This document shows, piece by piece, positions 50,718-57,969 of a DNA stretch of 64,000 bases. The position numbers were made by a program, and so were the translations under genes. This DNA is from Desulfobulbaceae bacterium. GTDB taxonomy: Bacteria > Desulfobacterota > Desulfobulbia > Desulfobulbales > Desulfocapsaceae. Numbering within the stretch: the stretch's first letter is position 1; every line of letters starts with the position of its first letter. The stretch covers positions 45,827 through 109,826 of the forward strand of contig JAABSV010000006.1 of NCBI GenBank assembly GCA_011390165.1, given 5' to 3'. The notes beneath the pieces were generated by a model that saw nothing but the letters and a program-made list of their open reading frames with translations, had not been told where the DNA came from and did not search any database.

Positions 50718-50737
50718 AATACCGCTATGGCAGTATT
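50718..50737. promoter_or_regulatory. Predicted HipB operator O3
   Basis: AATACCG-N6-CAGTATT, one mismatch between arms, with its start exactly 49 bases from that of O2. Confidence 0.7.
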
Positions 50738-50740
50738 TAA

Positions 50741-50884
50741 TTCGCCATCGTCCTGGGCCTGAGGACCACCTTCGTCGCCATGGGGGTAATTACCGCCATC
50801 TTCGGCGGAGTGGTGGCCGGGGTCATGACGGCACGACCAACTTCTTTCAGAAAACGGTCGGACCAAGTAATCATTGATAGTTGA
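50741..50884 (+). pseudogene. Possible C-terminal remnant of a membrane permease
   Basis: An open frame of 47 codons begins directly after an in-frame TAA beside operator O3. It reads as one hydrophobic helix (LGLRTTFVAMGVITAIFGG, then VVAGVMTA) followed by a basic tail and a stop. It has no start codon or ribosome site. It looks like the 3' end of a permease (DUF318-like is a guess) cut off when hipBA arrived. Confidence 0.35.
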
Positions 50885-50995
50885 TTCGGTCTGAGCGAAG
50901 AGTAGCTGCCTCTTGATTTCAGATGAGATTGGGGGTATTTCTGGAGCACGCAGGGGCAGGCATGTTCGGCAAGACCCACGGCAAAGGAGATGACC

Positions 50996-51397
50996 ATGGA
51001 TCAATATACGGAAGCACATCTCTATGTGGCGGCGATCAGAATCCTCCAGCACAAGGAAGGCGGAGCGCCGGCCCTGGAAGATGTCTGCGCCCTGGTGGGT
51101 GTCTCGGTGGAACTGGGCACCACCATATGCCGCCATCTGGAAAAGGAGGGCATCGTCAACATTCTCAGCGACCCCTTCAGCCTGCGGCTGACTGTGGCCA
51201 ATCACCTTACCATCGAAAAACTGCCGAAAAAGGTCTCCCAGGAAAACCAGCTGGCCCGCGAACTCGAGCGTTTTCAAGCGCAGAAGAGTGATGTCGACCG
51301 GAAGGCGGCGGCAATCCAGGCCGAACTGGCGAAAAAGAAACAGGACCTCTTTGCCGATATCGAGGCTAAATTAAAAAGGGAAATGGGCAAAAAATAG
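50996..51397 (+). CDS. Hypothetical protein with wHTH-like head and coiled coil
   Basis: The 133-residue protein has a helical N-terminal half (AAIRILQHKEGGAPALEDVCALVG, then TTICRHLEKEGIVNIL) resembling a winged-helix fold. A long charged coiled coil follows (residues about 80-133, rich in Lys, Glu and Ala). No membrane segment. The second ATG (50996) has AAAGGAG at correct spacing; the first (50990) touches it. Function unknown, perhaps DNA-binding. Confidence 0.7.
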   Translation: MDQYTEAHLYVAAIRILQHKEGGAPALEDVCALVGVSVELGTTICRHLEKEGIVNILSDPFSLRLTVANHLTIEKLPKKVSQENQLARELERFQAQKSDVDRKAAAIQAELAKKKQDLFADIEAKLKREMGKK

Positions 51398-51466
51398 GCG
51401 GCCCGGCCGAAAGGCCATCAACCGGGCAATGCGGTTATTGCCGCCCACTTGCCGCTTACCTGCCGC

Positions 51467-52471
51467 TCATCTCCGGCCGCCACCACCACCACCATTACCC
51501 CCGCCACCGCCGCCACCGCCGCCACCGCCGCCATTACCCCCGCCACCGCCACCGCCACCACCGGCGCCGCCGCCCCCTCCTGGGCCACTGCCTCCTGCCG
51601 CCCCGTCGTTACCGCTGCCATCGGCGGCCCCGCTGCCCGGACCTGATCCGGACGGTGTGTCGTTTGCACCGCTTCGACTGCCCGGCCCCAAATGGGCATT
51701 ATTATCATCCCCCCGGGAGAAAGCCGCCGCCAGTGCCCTGGCACCGCTTTCCGGGTCGCCACTCCGTCGGCCGAGGTTGTCGCGCAGGGCGCGCATGCCG
51801 CTCCCGTCGTACCCTCGGGCGAGGGCGTTACCGAGCACCTCCACGGTGGTGGTGGAACGCACCTGCCGGCGGACCATCTCCCGGGCGGCGAGCAGGGTTT
51901 CAAGGTTGAGATTCGGCCTGTCGGTACTGGATGTGGCCTGGTCTCTCGCCCGCAGAGCGGTGGTGAGGGTGTCGGCGTCGGCAAGGCTCAGGCCGGCGGC
52001 GAGGCAGTCGGCATAGGTGGCGGTGAGCTGCCGGTCGGCCACCCCGCGTAACTGGCCGGCCAGTCTGCCGGCCTCGGCATAGCGCTGCCGGACCTTGTCG
52101 GTGGCGGCGACAATGACAGCCGGCGGCACCCCCTTGGCGATCCCCTCATGGATCTTGTCACGGATGGCCGGGCCGGTGAGCTGGTGCTGGTCGGCGACGG
52201 CCAGCTGTTCGGCCAGCCGCGCCATCTGTTCCTGGTTGAAGCCGGCCGCCTGCATCGCCTGGAGCGTAGTCCGGGCGGCCGCCGGGGCGAGGCCGCTGCG
52301 GACCATCTGCCGCTCGGCAACCTCGAGGGCGACCGGCAGGGCCGGGGGCTCTTCGGCGGCGGCAAGGGGGCTCGCCAACAGGAGGACGAAAAGCAGTGGG
52401 GGCAGAAGCGGCAGGGTGGCCAGCAGCTGGGCTGCTCGGCAACGAGTGGTAGTTGGACGCGGCGTAGTCAT
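51467..52471 (-). CDS. Exported protein with poly-Gly/Asn C-terminal tail
   Basis: I do not recognise this 334-residue protein. It has a signal peptide (LLATLPLLPPLLFVLLLASPLAAA), a helical middle (about 40-230) with no known domain, and a tail of about 65 residues made almost only of Gly with Ser and Asn. The tail derives from a GC-rich microsatellite (51480-51577). It is the last gene of the ECF sigma operon, with an ATGA overlap to the lipoprotein gene. A surface or matrix role is possible. Confidence 0.75.
   Translation of the reverse strand: MTTPRPTTTRCRAAQLLATLPLLPPLLFVLLLASPLAAAEEPPALPVALEVAERQMVRSGLAPAAARTTLQAMQAAGFNQEQMARLAEQLAVADQHQLTGPAIRDKIHEGIAKGVPPAVIVAATDKVRQRYAEAGRLAGQLRGVADRQLTATYADCLAAGLSLADADTLTTALRARDQATSSTDRPNLNLETLLAAREMVRRQVRSTTTVEVLGNALARGYDGSGMRALRDNLGRRSGDPESGARALAAAFSRGDDNNAHLGPGSRSGANDTPSGSGPGSGAADGSGNDGAAGGSGPGGGGGAGGGGGGGGGNGGGGGGGGGGGGNGGGGGGRR
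51480..51577. repeat. CCR-rich microsatellite encoding poly-Gly
   Basis: A run of CCACC/CCGCC triplets, broken by two CATTACCCC interruptions, encodes the Gly/Asn tail on the minus strand. It is prone to length change. Confidence 0.85.
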
Positions 52472-52785
52472 GGCTGATGGATACAGGTGGCGGTGCCGAA
52501 ATCATCGTGCTGGCGGTACCGGCAGTCGGGAAGATAGAGTTTGCCGTCAACGAGAAAAAAGTAGTGGAATTCGCGCTCGGCGGGAATCCTGGTGATCCAG
52601 CGGCCCTGGCGGTCGCGGTGGAGCGGCTGCGGTTGGTAGCTGTTACGTGAGGAGGCAAAGAGCACCTCGCCGGCCTCCGGCAGGTGGAGCCGGAAGTCGA
52701 GGTGTCCGTCCTGCCGGCTGATGGTGGGCGAGGCGGCACAGCCAGCCAGGCAGAAAAGGAGGAGGAGGCTAAGAGAGCGGCGCAT
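52468..52785 (-). CDS. Lipoprotein with glycogen-binding (AMPK/CBM48-like) domain
   Basis: This 105-residue protein has a lipobox signal (LLLLFCLAGCAAS) and an E-set carbohydrate-binding domain: DFRLHLPEAGEVLFASSRN, then WITRIPAEREFHYFFLVDG. It ends in QHDDFGTATCIHQ, echoing QDDFGGENS at the end of the anti-sigma factor, so the two domains are probably duplicates. Starting at ATG 52785 gives a proper lipoprotein and a 17-base overlap with the upstream gene. Probably periplasmic or outer-membrane attached. Confidence 0.78.
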   Translation of the reverse strand: MRRSLSLLLLFCLAGCAASPTISRQDGHLDFRLHLPEAGEVLFASSRNSYQPQPLHRDRQGRWITRIPAEREFHYFFLVDGKLYLPDCRYRQHDDFGTATCIHQP

Positions 52786-53419
52786 CGCCCAGTACCAGGA
52801 GTGAATTTTCCCCGCCAAAGTCGTCCTGCTCGCGCAGCACCACAGTGGGGTCGGCGATTCGGCTGTCCCCCTCGACCAGAAAGCTGTAGCGGTGTTCGCC
52901 GGCGGGGAGCGGTACGGTCAGGGTCCAGTAGCTGCTGTCGCCGACCCGTTCCATCGGCAGTGGCCGCCAGTCGGTGAACGAGCCGGCCAGCTTGGCCTCT
53001 TGTGCCCCTGGCTGATAGAGAACGAAACGGTGCTCGTGCCGAGTGGGTGGCAAAGGCTGGTCCGGCTGGAGCAAAAAGAGCAGGCCGACCAGGAGCAGGG
53101 CGGCGGCAAAACCGCTCAGGGGCGGCCAACAGGTGGTGAACCACCGGCCCCGGTCGACCACCTTGTTTGCCGGTCTGGCAATAGGGGCAGCCTCTTGCCA
53201 GTCGCTCCGGTCGCCCCGATCGACATGGGCGGGTGCGGGCAGGGGGAAGGAGGCCGGCAGGGTTGAGGGTGGCTGCTCGCGGAGGAGCCTCTCCTGGCTC
53301 AGCAGGGATAGGGTCTCCTCGGCAAAAGGGTGGCTGCGGCGGGTTGCTTCGACAAAGGCGATCTTCTCGTCGAGATCCAGTTCGTCGTCGATGAACTGCG
53401 AGATAAGGAGGTCATCCAT
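52769..53419 (-). CDS. Anti-sigma factor fused to a glycogen-binding-like domain
   Basis: The 216-residue protein has a short N-terminal anti-sigma-type region (MDDLLISQFIDDELDLDEK), a linker, one transmembrane helix (about 98-117, GFAAALLLVGLLFLLQP) and an outside C-terminal AMPK/CBM48-like domain. That domain reads FVLYQPGAQEAKLAGSFTDW, LPAGEHRYSFLVEGD. The gene overlaps the sigma gene by 8 bases, the usual coupling for an ECF pair. A carbohydrate at the envelope may therefore regulate the sigma factor; this is inference. Confidence 0.8.
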   Translation of the reverse strand: MDDLLISQFIDDELDLDEKIAFVEATRRSHPFAEETLSLLSQERLLREQPPSTLPASFPLPAPAHVDRGDRSDWQEAAPIARPANKVVDRGRWFTTCWPPLSGFAAALLLVGLLFLLQPDQPLPPTRHEHRFVLYQPGAQEAKLAGSFTDWRPLPMERVGDSSYWTLTVPLPAGEHRYSFLVEGDSRIADPTVVLREQDDFGGENSLLVLGDAPLS

Positions 53420-53885
53420 GCTCTTTCTCCTGATAGAACTGCTGCAGTTTCTGCCGTGCCCGGTGGACCTTCACCTTGACATTGGCCGGGCTGCAGCCGC
53501 GGATTTCGGCGATTTCCCGGTAGCTCAGGCCACTGCCGGCCACCAGGGCGAGAAGGTCCCGGTCGTCATCGCCCAGGCGCCGGAGGGCGGCGAACATCTT
53601 CTGAGACTCCTCACGGGCGATGGCGATCTCCTCCTCGTTGGCCACCGCCTCCCTCTCCGGTTCGGCCATCTGCCGGTCGCGCCGGCCCTGGCGACAATGG
53701 TCGTAAAAGAGGTTTCGGGCGATGGTGTAGAGCAGCGGCGAGCTGGCCGGGCCGGGACGTTCCAGGCAGCGGGTAAAGCTCTCCTGGGCAAGGTCGGCGG
53801 CCAGCTGCCGGTCGCCGCATTTGCGGAGCAGATAGCCGAAAAGCCTCTCCCGGTTCTCATCATAGAACTGCTGAAAAACATCCAT
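53412..53885 (-). CDS. ECF-type RNA polymerase sigma factor
   Basis: This 157-residue sigma-70 family protein has region 2 (AADLAQESFTRCLE, LLYTIARNLFYDHCR) and region 4 with the helix-turn-helix (LSYREIAEIRGCSPANVKVKVHRARQKL). There is no region 3, so it is ECF-like. The first codon of the open frame (53891) is TTG; the ATG at 53885 is the better start. The predicted ECF promoter's -10 ends only nine bases before this ATG, so the transcript may be nearly leaderless. Confidence 0.9.
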   Translation of the reverse strand: MDVFQQFYDENRERLFGYLLRKCGDRQLAADLAQESFTRCLERPGPASSPLLYTIARNLFYDHCRQGRRDRQMAEPEREAVANEEEIAIAREESQKMFAALRRLGDDDRDLLALVAGSGLSYREIAEIRGCSPANVKVKVHRARQKLQQFYQEKEHG

Positions 53886-53894
53886 TCTCAAAGC

Positions 53895-53922
53895 TATAAC
53901 GTTTGCCGCCGACGGTGGTTAC
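53895..53922 (-). promoter_or_regulatory. Predicted ECF promoter of the sigma operon
   Basis: Minus-strand GTAACC (53917-53922), 15 bases, then CGTTATA (53895-53901). This is the classic ECF -35 AAC and -10 CGTT pattern. Confidence 0.6.
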
Positions 53923-53934
53923 AAAAAAAAGGGT

Positions 53935-53962
53935 GTAACCTTCTCTTTGCTGCCGCGTTGTA
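53935..53962 (+). promoter_or_regulatory. Predicted ECF promoter of the Gly-rich peptide gene
   Basis: Plus-strand GTAACC (53935-53940), 15 bases, then CGTTGTA (53956-53962). It mirrors the minus-strand promoter across a shared inverted repeat, GGTTAC-N12-GTAACC. Confidence 0.6.
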
Positions 53963-54047
53963 TGAGAAAATGCCGTCCAGGTTCGCCACGCTTGCCACCG
54001 GGTTGGCCGGTGGCCGGACCGGGGCCACAGCAGATGGAGAAGAGACA

Positions 54048-54239
54048 ATGCAGATATTGAAGTTAATCGGAAAGATCATCCTCACCCTGAGCATCGTCAT
54101 GGTGCTGGCCAATCCGGTGCTGGCCGGCCGGGGTGGTGGCGGACATGGCCCGGGCGATGGCACCGGGAATGGTGGTAACGGCCCGGGCGATGGTACCGGC
54201 AATGGGAAGAAAGCCGGCGACTGCGTTTATAGCCAGTAA
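54048..54239 (+). CDS. Small secreted glycine-rich peptide
   Basis: A 63-residue precursor with a signal peptide (LIGKIILTLSIVMVLANPVLA) and a mature part of 37 residues: GRGGGGH, then GPGDGTGNG twice, and a single cysteine near the end (GDCVYSQ). It has a GGAG ribosome site and a predicted ECF promoter about 80 bases upstream, divergent from the sigma operon. It may be an extracellular matrix or signalling peptide; no known family is certain. Confidence 0.75.
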   Translation: MQILKLIGKIILTLSIVMVLANPVLAGRGGGGHGPGDGTGNGGNGPGDGTGNGKKAGDCVYSQ

Positions 54240-54273
54240 CTCCACCTCAAGCCCAGCCCGCGGAGCGGACGCG

Positions 54274-54310
54274 AAGCCGGCCCTCCCGCCCAGTGGCGAG
54301 ATGCCGGCTT
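54274..54310. terminator. Hairpin between convergent Gly-rich peptide and pirin genes
   Basis: An outer 8-base stem (AAGCCGGC at 54274-54281 with 54303-54310) and an inner CGCC/GGCG stem. TTTACG follows on the plus strand. A modest bidirectional terminator candidate. Confidence 0.45.
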
Positions 54311-54353
54311 TACGTCGTTTCAACGGCCGGTCATCGTCCAATTTCGCACCGGT

Positions 54354-55226
54354 TCAGATACCGGCCGGCCGGGGGTGTTTGAGGAAGGTGCCTTTGCGGT
54401 ATTCGGCAAAGGCCTCGTTCAGTTCGGCCTGGCTGTTCATCACGATGGGCCCCTGCCAGGCCACCGGTTCCGCCAGAGGCCGGCCAGTGCAGAAGAGGAA
54501 GCGGACCCCGCTCCGCCCGGCCACCACCTCGATCCCCTCACCCTCGGAAAAGAGGACCAGGGTGGTGTCGAGGCACTCCTTGGCCTCTTCCGGGGCAAAG
54601 CGGGCCGCCCCGGCGATCACGTAGGCAAAGGCGGTGTGGCCGGAGGGGGTCGGCTGGTGGAGGCGGCCGTCAGGTGGCAGGCTGATATCCAGGTAGGTCG
54701 GATCGGTACTGATGCCGGTAACCGGCCCCTGGCAGTCTGCCACCCGGCCGCAGATGATCCCGAGAGTGCCGCCACCCGGCAGGGCCAGGCGGGGGATGTC
54801 GGCGGCGGTGATACCCCGGTAGCGTGGCTGGCTCATCTTCTCCGCCGCCGGCAGGTTGAGCCAGAGCTGGAAGCCGTGCATTGCCCCCCCATCGTCGCCC
54901 TTCGGCATCTCCTGATGGATGATGCCGCTGCCGGCGGTCATCCACTGCACCGCACCGGCGGTTATCGTGCCGTGGTTGCCGAGGCTGTCGCCGTGGGCCA
55001 CTTCCCCCTTGAGCAGATAGGTGATGGTCTCGATCCCCCGGTGGGGGTGCCAGGGGAAGCCGGCGGCGTAGTGGGCCGGGGTGTCGGAACGGAAATCGTC
55101 GAGGAGCAGAAAGGGGTCGAACCGCTCAGGGGTGGCAAACCCAAAAGCCCTGCGGAGGTGGACTCCCGCCCCCTCAAGGGTGGGAACACTGCGGCTGATG
55201 GCGGCTATGGCACGGATGGTTGGCAT
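54354..55226 (-). CDS. Pirin-family cupin protein
   Basis: This 290-residue bicupin has the metal-binding FPWHPHRGIETITYLLKGE signature, HGDSLGN and the IIHQEMP segment. Family members are quercetinase-like dioxygenases or redox regulators. The start at 55226 follows AAGGAG; the frame to 55382 enters non-coding DNA. Monocistronic; its promoter region faces birA. Confidence 0.9.
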   Translation of the reverse strand: MPTIRAIAAISRSVPTLEGAGVHLRRAFGFATPERFDPFLLLDDFRSDTPAHYAAGFPWHPHRGIETITYLLKGEVAHGDSLGNHGTITAGAVQWMTAGSGIIHQEMPKGDDGGAMHGFQLWLNLPAAEKMSQPRYRGITAADIPRLALPGGGTLGIICGRVADCQGPVTGISTDPTYLDISLPPDGRLHQPTPSGHTAFAYVIAGAARFAPEEAKECLDTTLVLFSEGEGIEVVAGRSGVRFLFCTGRPLAEPVAWQGPIVMNSQAELNEAFAEYRKGTFLKHPRPAGI

Positions 55227-55566
55227 CGTCGTCTCCTTCTGCAAGTTGTTACGGGTGGTGCCCCATCTGTCGCAGGCGGTGGGAGATGCGGGCCATGGCA
55301 TGGGGCGTCTGCCCACCAGGACAGGAAGGCCATGGGCCTCCACGAGTGGCTGGTGTGGGACATACCCCGCACCCTGCTGCATCCTAAGGGGTGGTCCACC
55401 ATGCCACTATACGCCAGCAGCCCCCCGCAGGCGACGATTTTTCTGCCGTCCGCCCCCAGGTCGGCGCTTCACACTTGACAGCAGCCCGCGCCCATGGTTA
55501 ACGGGTTAACCATGTTGCTGAAGCGGGTTTACGAATCTGCCGCCACTGCCGGCGATCTGGATGGAG
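55227..55566. promoter_or_regulatory. Divergent region between pirin and birA
   Basis: This 340-base gap has no coding frame. It contains a TTGACA (55475-55480) and the 22-base palindrome at 55493-55514, both probably acting on birA. The part from 55227 to 55470 shows nothing else recognisable. Confidence 0.5.
55493..55514. promoter_or_regulatory. Palindromic operator upstream of birA
   Basis: CATGGTTAAC-GG-GTTAACCATG, a perfect inverted repeat with 10-base arms, 50 bases before birA. It starts 12 bases after a TTGACA, so it would block the -10 region. It is not arranged like the BirA box, whose half-sites are farther apart and in the other orientation. Confidence 0.6.
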
Positions 55567-56511
55567 ACGATGAAACAGGCGATCATGGCAATGCTTGCCG
55601 AAAACAGCACCCCCCTCTCCGGTGAGGAGATCAGCCGCCGGCTGGGGGTTTCGCGGGTGGCGGTGTGGAAACAGATCGGCCGCTTGCGTACCTGCGGCAT
55701 CGACATCGAATCCACCACCAAGGGCTACCGCCTGCGCAGCCTCCCCGACACCCCCTTCCCCTGGCGCTTCGGCCGGCGGGCGGGACAGATCGAGTACCAT
55801 CCGGAACTGGCCTCGACCATGGACCGGGCCGGCGAACTGGCCCGCGCCGGCTGCCCCCCCTTTACCGTAGTGGTGGCCGACCGCCAGTTCCAGGGGCGTG
55901 GCCGGCTGGCCCGCCACTGGCAGTCGGCCGACGGCGGCCTCTATTGCTCGCTGGTCCTGCGGCCGCCCCTCTCCCCCCGCGAGGCACCGCTGGTCACCTT
56001 TGCCGTCGCCCTGGTGCTGGTCGAGACCCTGGCCGCCTGCTGCGCTGTCGAGGCTAGGGTGAAATGGCCCAACGACGTGCTCGTCGGCGAGGCGAAGATC
56101 GCCGGCATTCTTGCCCAGGTGGAGTTCGAGGCGGACCAGGTCCGTTTTATCAATCTCGGGGTCGGCCTCAACCTCAACAACCGGCCGGAGGTGGCCGACA
56201 AACCGGCGGTGTCGGTCTGTCAGCTGACCGGTCGAGCGGTTGACCGGTCGGCGGTGCTCGCCTTTTTTCTCGATCGGCTGGAGGAGCGGCTGGCCCGTTT
56301 TGCCGCTGCTGAGGTGGTCGCCGACTGGAAGGCGAACACCCTCACCCTCGGCCGTCAGGTGACCATCAACACGGCCAGGGGGAACTGTACCGGCCTGGCG
56401 GTCGACCTCGATGAGGCCGGCGGCCTGATTCTCGAGTTGCCGGATGGCCGGCGGCAGACCATCTTCTATGGCGACTGTCTGCATGCCCCCCTGACCGGCA
56501 GCGACCAGTGA
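55567..56511 (+). CDS. birA: Biotin-protein ligase / biotin repressor
   Basis: This protein of about 315 residues joins biotin to carboxylase carrier proteins and can repress biotin genes. An N-terminal helix-turn-helix (LSGEEISRRLGVSRVAVWKQ) precedes the ligase domain with QGRGRLARHW and KWPNDVLVGEAKIAGIL. A C-terminal SH3-like domain completes it. The frame also allows an ATG at 55561 or 55570, so the start is approximate. Placed upstream of bioY-bioM-bioN it suggests a biotin regulon. Confidence 0.92.
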   Translation, partial: TMKQAIMAMLAENSTPLSGEEISRRLGVSRVAVWKQIGRLRTCGIDIESTTKGYRLRSLPDTPFPWRFGRRAGQIEYHPELASTMDRAGELARAGCPPFTVVVADRQFQGRGRLARHWQSADGGLYCSLVLRPPLSPREAPLVTFAVALVLVETLAACCAVEARVKWPNDVLVGEAKIAGILAQVEFEADQVRFINLGVGLNLNNRPEVADKPAVSVCQLTGRAVDRSAVLAFFLDRLEERLARFAAAEVVADWKANTLTLGRQVTINTARGNCTGLAVDLDEAGGLILELPDGRRQTIFYGDCLHAPLTGSDQ

Positions 56512-56635
56512 TGCGTGTCCGCCACCACCCCCGCTCGGCCGCCTTCGCCGGCAGTACCATCGCAGCGGCTGGCCGCCGCCCCGCCTGCGGTTCGGCAGCG
56601 GCCTGCCCCTTTTCCCCCAAAATCGCCAGAAGAAC

Positions 56636-57205
56636 ATGAACCAACAGCCAGATCTGCGCAACCTCGTCCTCGCCTCGCTGATGGCCGCCCTGATCGCCGT
56701 GGGCGGCTATCTGGTGGTCCCCATTGGCCCGGTGCCCATCGTTCTCCAGAACCTCTTCGTGCTGGTGGCCGCCCTGCTCCTTGGCAGCCGCTGGGCCAGC
56801 GCCGCGGTGGCCGTCTACCTGCTCGCCGGTGCCTGCGGTCTGCCGGTCTTCGCCGGCGGTGGCGGTGGTCTCGGCCATCTTTTCGGGCCGCGGGGCGGCT
56901 ACCTCTTCGGCTTTCTCGCCGCCGCCTGGCTCACCGGGCTGATCGCCGAACGGGCCGGCCGGCGCCCCTGGCTGGAGGTGGTGGCGATGGTGGCCGGCAG
57001 CCTGCTGATCTATGCCCTCGGCGTCCCCTGGCTCCAGTGGATGCTGGGGCTCGATTTCGGCAAGGCGATGGCGGTGGGGATGCTCCCCTTCCTGCCCGGC
57101 GATGCCCTGAAAATTGTCGCCGCTTTGCTGATCGTCAGAAGTGTCCGGCCGCTGCTCCGCCCGGCCACCGCCCCCTCACAACCGCCGCGCCGAAGCGCCG
57201 GCTGA
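56636..57205 (+). CDS. bioY: Biotin transporter BioY (ECF S component)
   Basis: This 189-residue membrane protein of six helices binds biotin. Hallmarks are GPVPIVLQNLFVLVAALLLG, the GLPVFAGGGGGLGHLFGPRGG segment and GDALKIVAA near the C-terminus. It works with the ATPase and T component encoded directly downstream. The gap from birA is 124 bases with no obvious terminator. Confidence 0.93.
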   Translation: MNQQPDLRNLVLASLMAALIAVGGYLVVPIGPVPIVLQNLFVLVAALLLGSRWASAAVAVYLLAGACGLPVFAGGGGGLGHLFGPRGGYLFGFLAAAWLTGLIAERAGRRPWLEVVAMVAGSLLIYALGVPWLQWMLGLDFGKAMAVGMLPFLPGDALKIVAALLIVRSVRPLLRPATAPSQPPRRSAG

Positions 57206-57213
57206 GCCAGCAG

Positions 57214-57969
57214 ATGGGCGAAGATATCATCACCATCAGTGGCCTCAGCCACCGCTACCCGGATGGCCGGCAGAGCCTGAGCCAGATTGATCTGCGCATC
57301 CCGGCCGGTGCCTTCGTTCTCCTTGCCGGCGCCAACGGTGCCGGCAAGAGCACCCTGCTCAAGCACCTCAACGGCCTGCTCACCCCGACCAGCGGCGAGG
57401 TGCGGCTGGCCGGCCGGCCGGTGGGCGAGGACCTTCGCCGGGCCCGGCAGCTGGTCGGCATGGTGTTCCAGGATGCCGACAGCCAGATCGTCGGGGAGAC
57501 GGTGTACGATGATGTCGCCTTCGGTCCGGAAAACCTCAACTGGCCGGCGGTGAAGGTCGAGGCCAACGTCACCCGCGCCCTGGAACTGGTCGGGCTGATC
57601 GGGATGGCCGAGCGCAGCCCGCATCTTCTCTCCGGTGGGGAAAAGCGCCGGCTGGCCATTGCCGGGGTGCTGGCCATGGAACCGGCGGTCATCGTCCTCG
57701 ACGAGCCCTTTGCCAACCTCGACTACGCCGGCGTGCGGGATATCCTCAGCCATATCGTCGCCCTCCATGCCGGCGGCAGCACCATCGTGGTCAGCGTCCA
57801 CGATATCGAGAAGGTCCTGGCCCACGCCACCCGCCTGGTGCTCATGGCCGGCGGGCGGGTTGTTGCCGATGGCCCGCCGGCGGTGGTCGCAGGGGAGGTC
57901 GAGGCGCACGGTGTCCGGCTGCCGACGGCCATTCGCCTCGGCCTTGAGGTGGCCTCGTGGCTGGCCTGA
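57214..57969 (+). CDS. bioM: Energy-coupling factor ATPase (BioM/CbiO)
   Basis: The 251-residue ABC ATPase has Walker A GANGAGKST, a Q-loop in FQDADSQ, signature LSGGEKRR, Walker B VIVLDEPFANLD and the switch His in VSVHD. It energises biotin uptake. The ATG at 57214 is 8 bases after bioY; the much longer frame from 56515 is antisense-like noise across bioY. Confidence 0.92.
   Translation: MGEDIITISGLSHRYPDGRQSLSQIDLRIPAGAFVLLAGANGAGKSTLLKHLNGLLTPTSGEVRLAGRPVGEDLRRARQLVGMVFQDADSQIVGETVYDDVAFGPENLNWPAVKVEANVTRALELVGLIGMAERSPHLLSGGEKRRLAIAGVLAMEPAVIVLDEPFANLDYAGVRDILSHIVALHAGGSTIVVSVHDIEKVLAHATRLVLMAGGRVVADGPPAVVAGEVEAHGVRLPTAIRLGLEVASWLA

Larger units (their letters stand above)
50597..50995. 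promoter_or_regulatory. hipBA control region and flanking remnant
   Basis: This 399-base stretch contains three operators (50620, 50669 and 50718 starts), a predicted hipBA promoter, a possible permease remnant (50741-50884), and about 110 bases before the next gene with nothing recognised. Confidence 0.6.

Noticed and set aside
55493..55514. BirA-binding box
   Set aside because: Half-sites are only two bases apart and in opposite orientation to the usual widely spaced BirA box.
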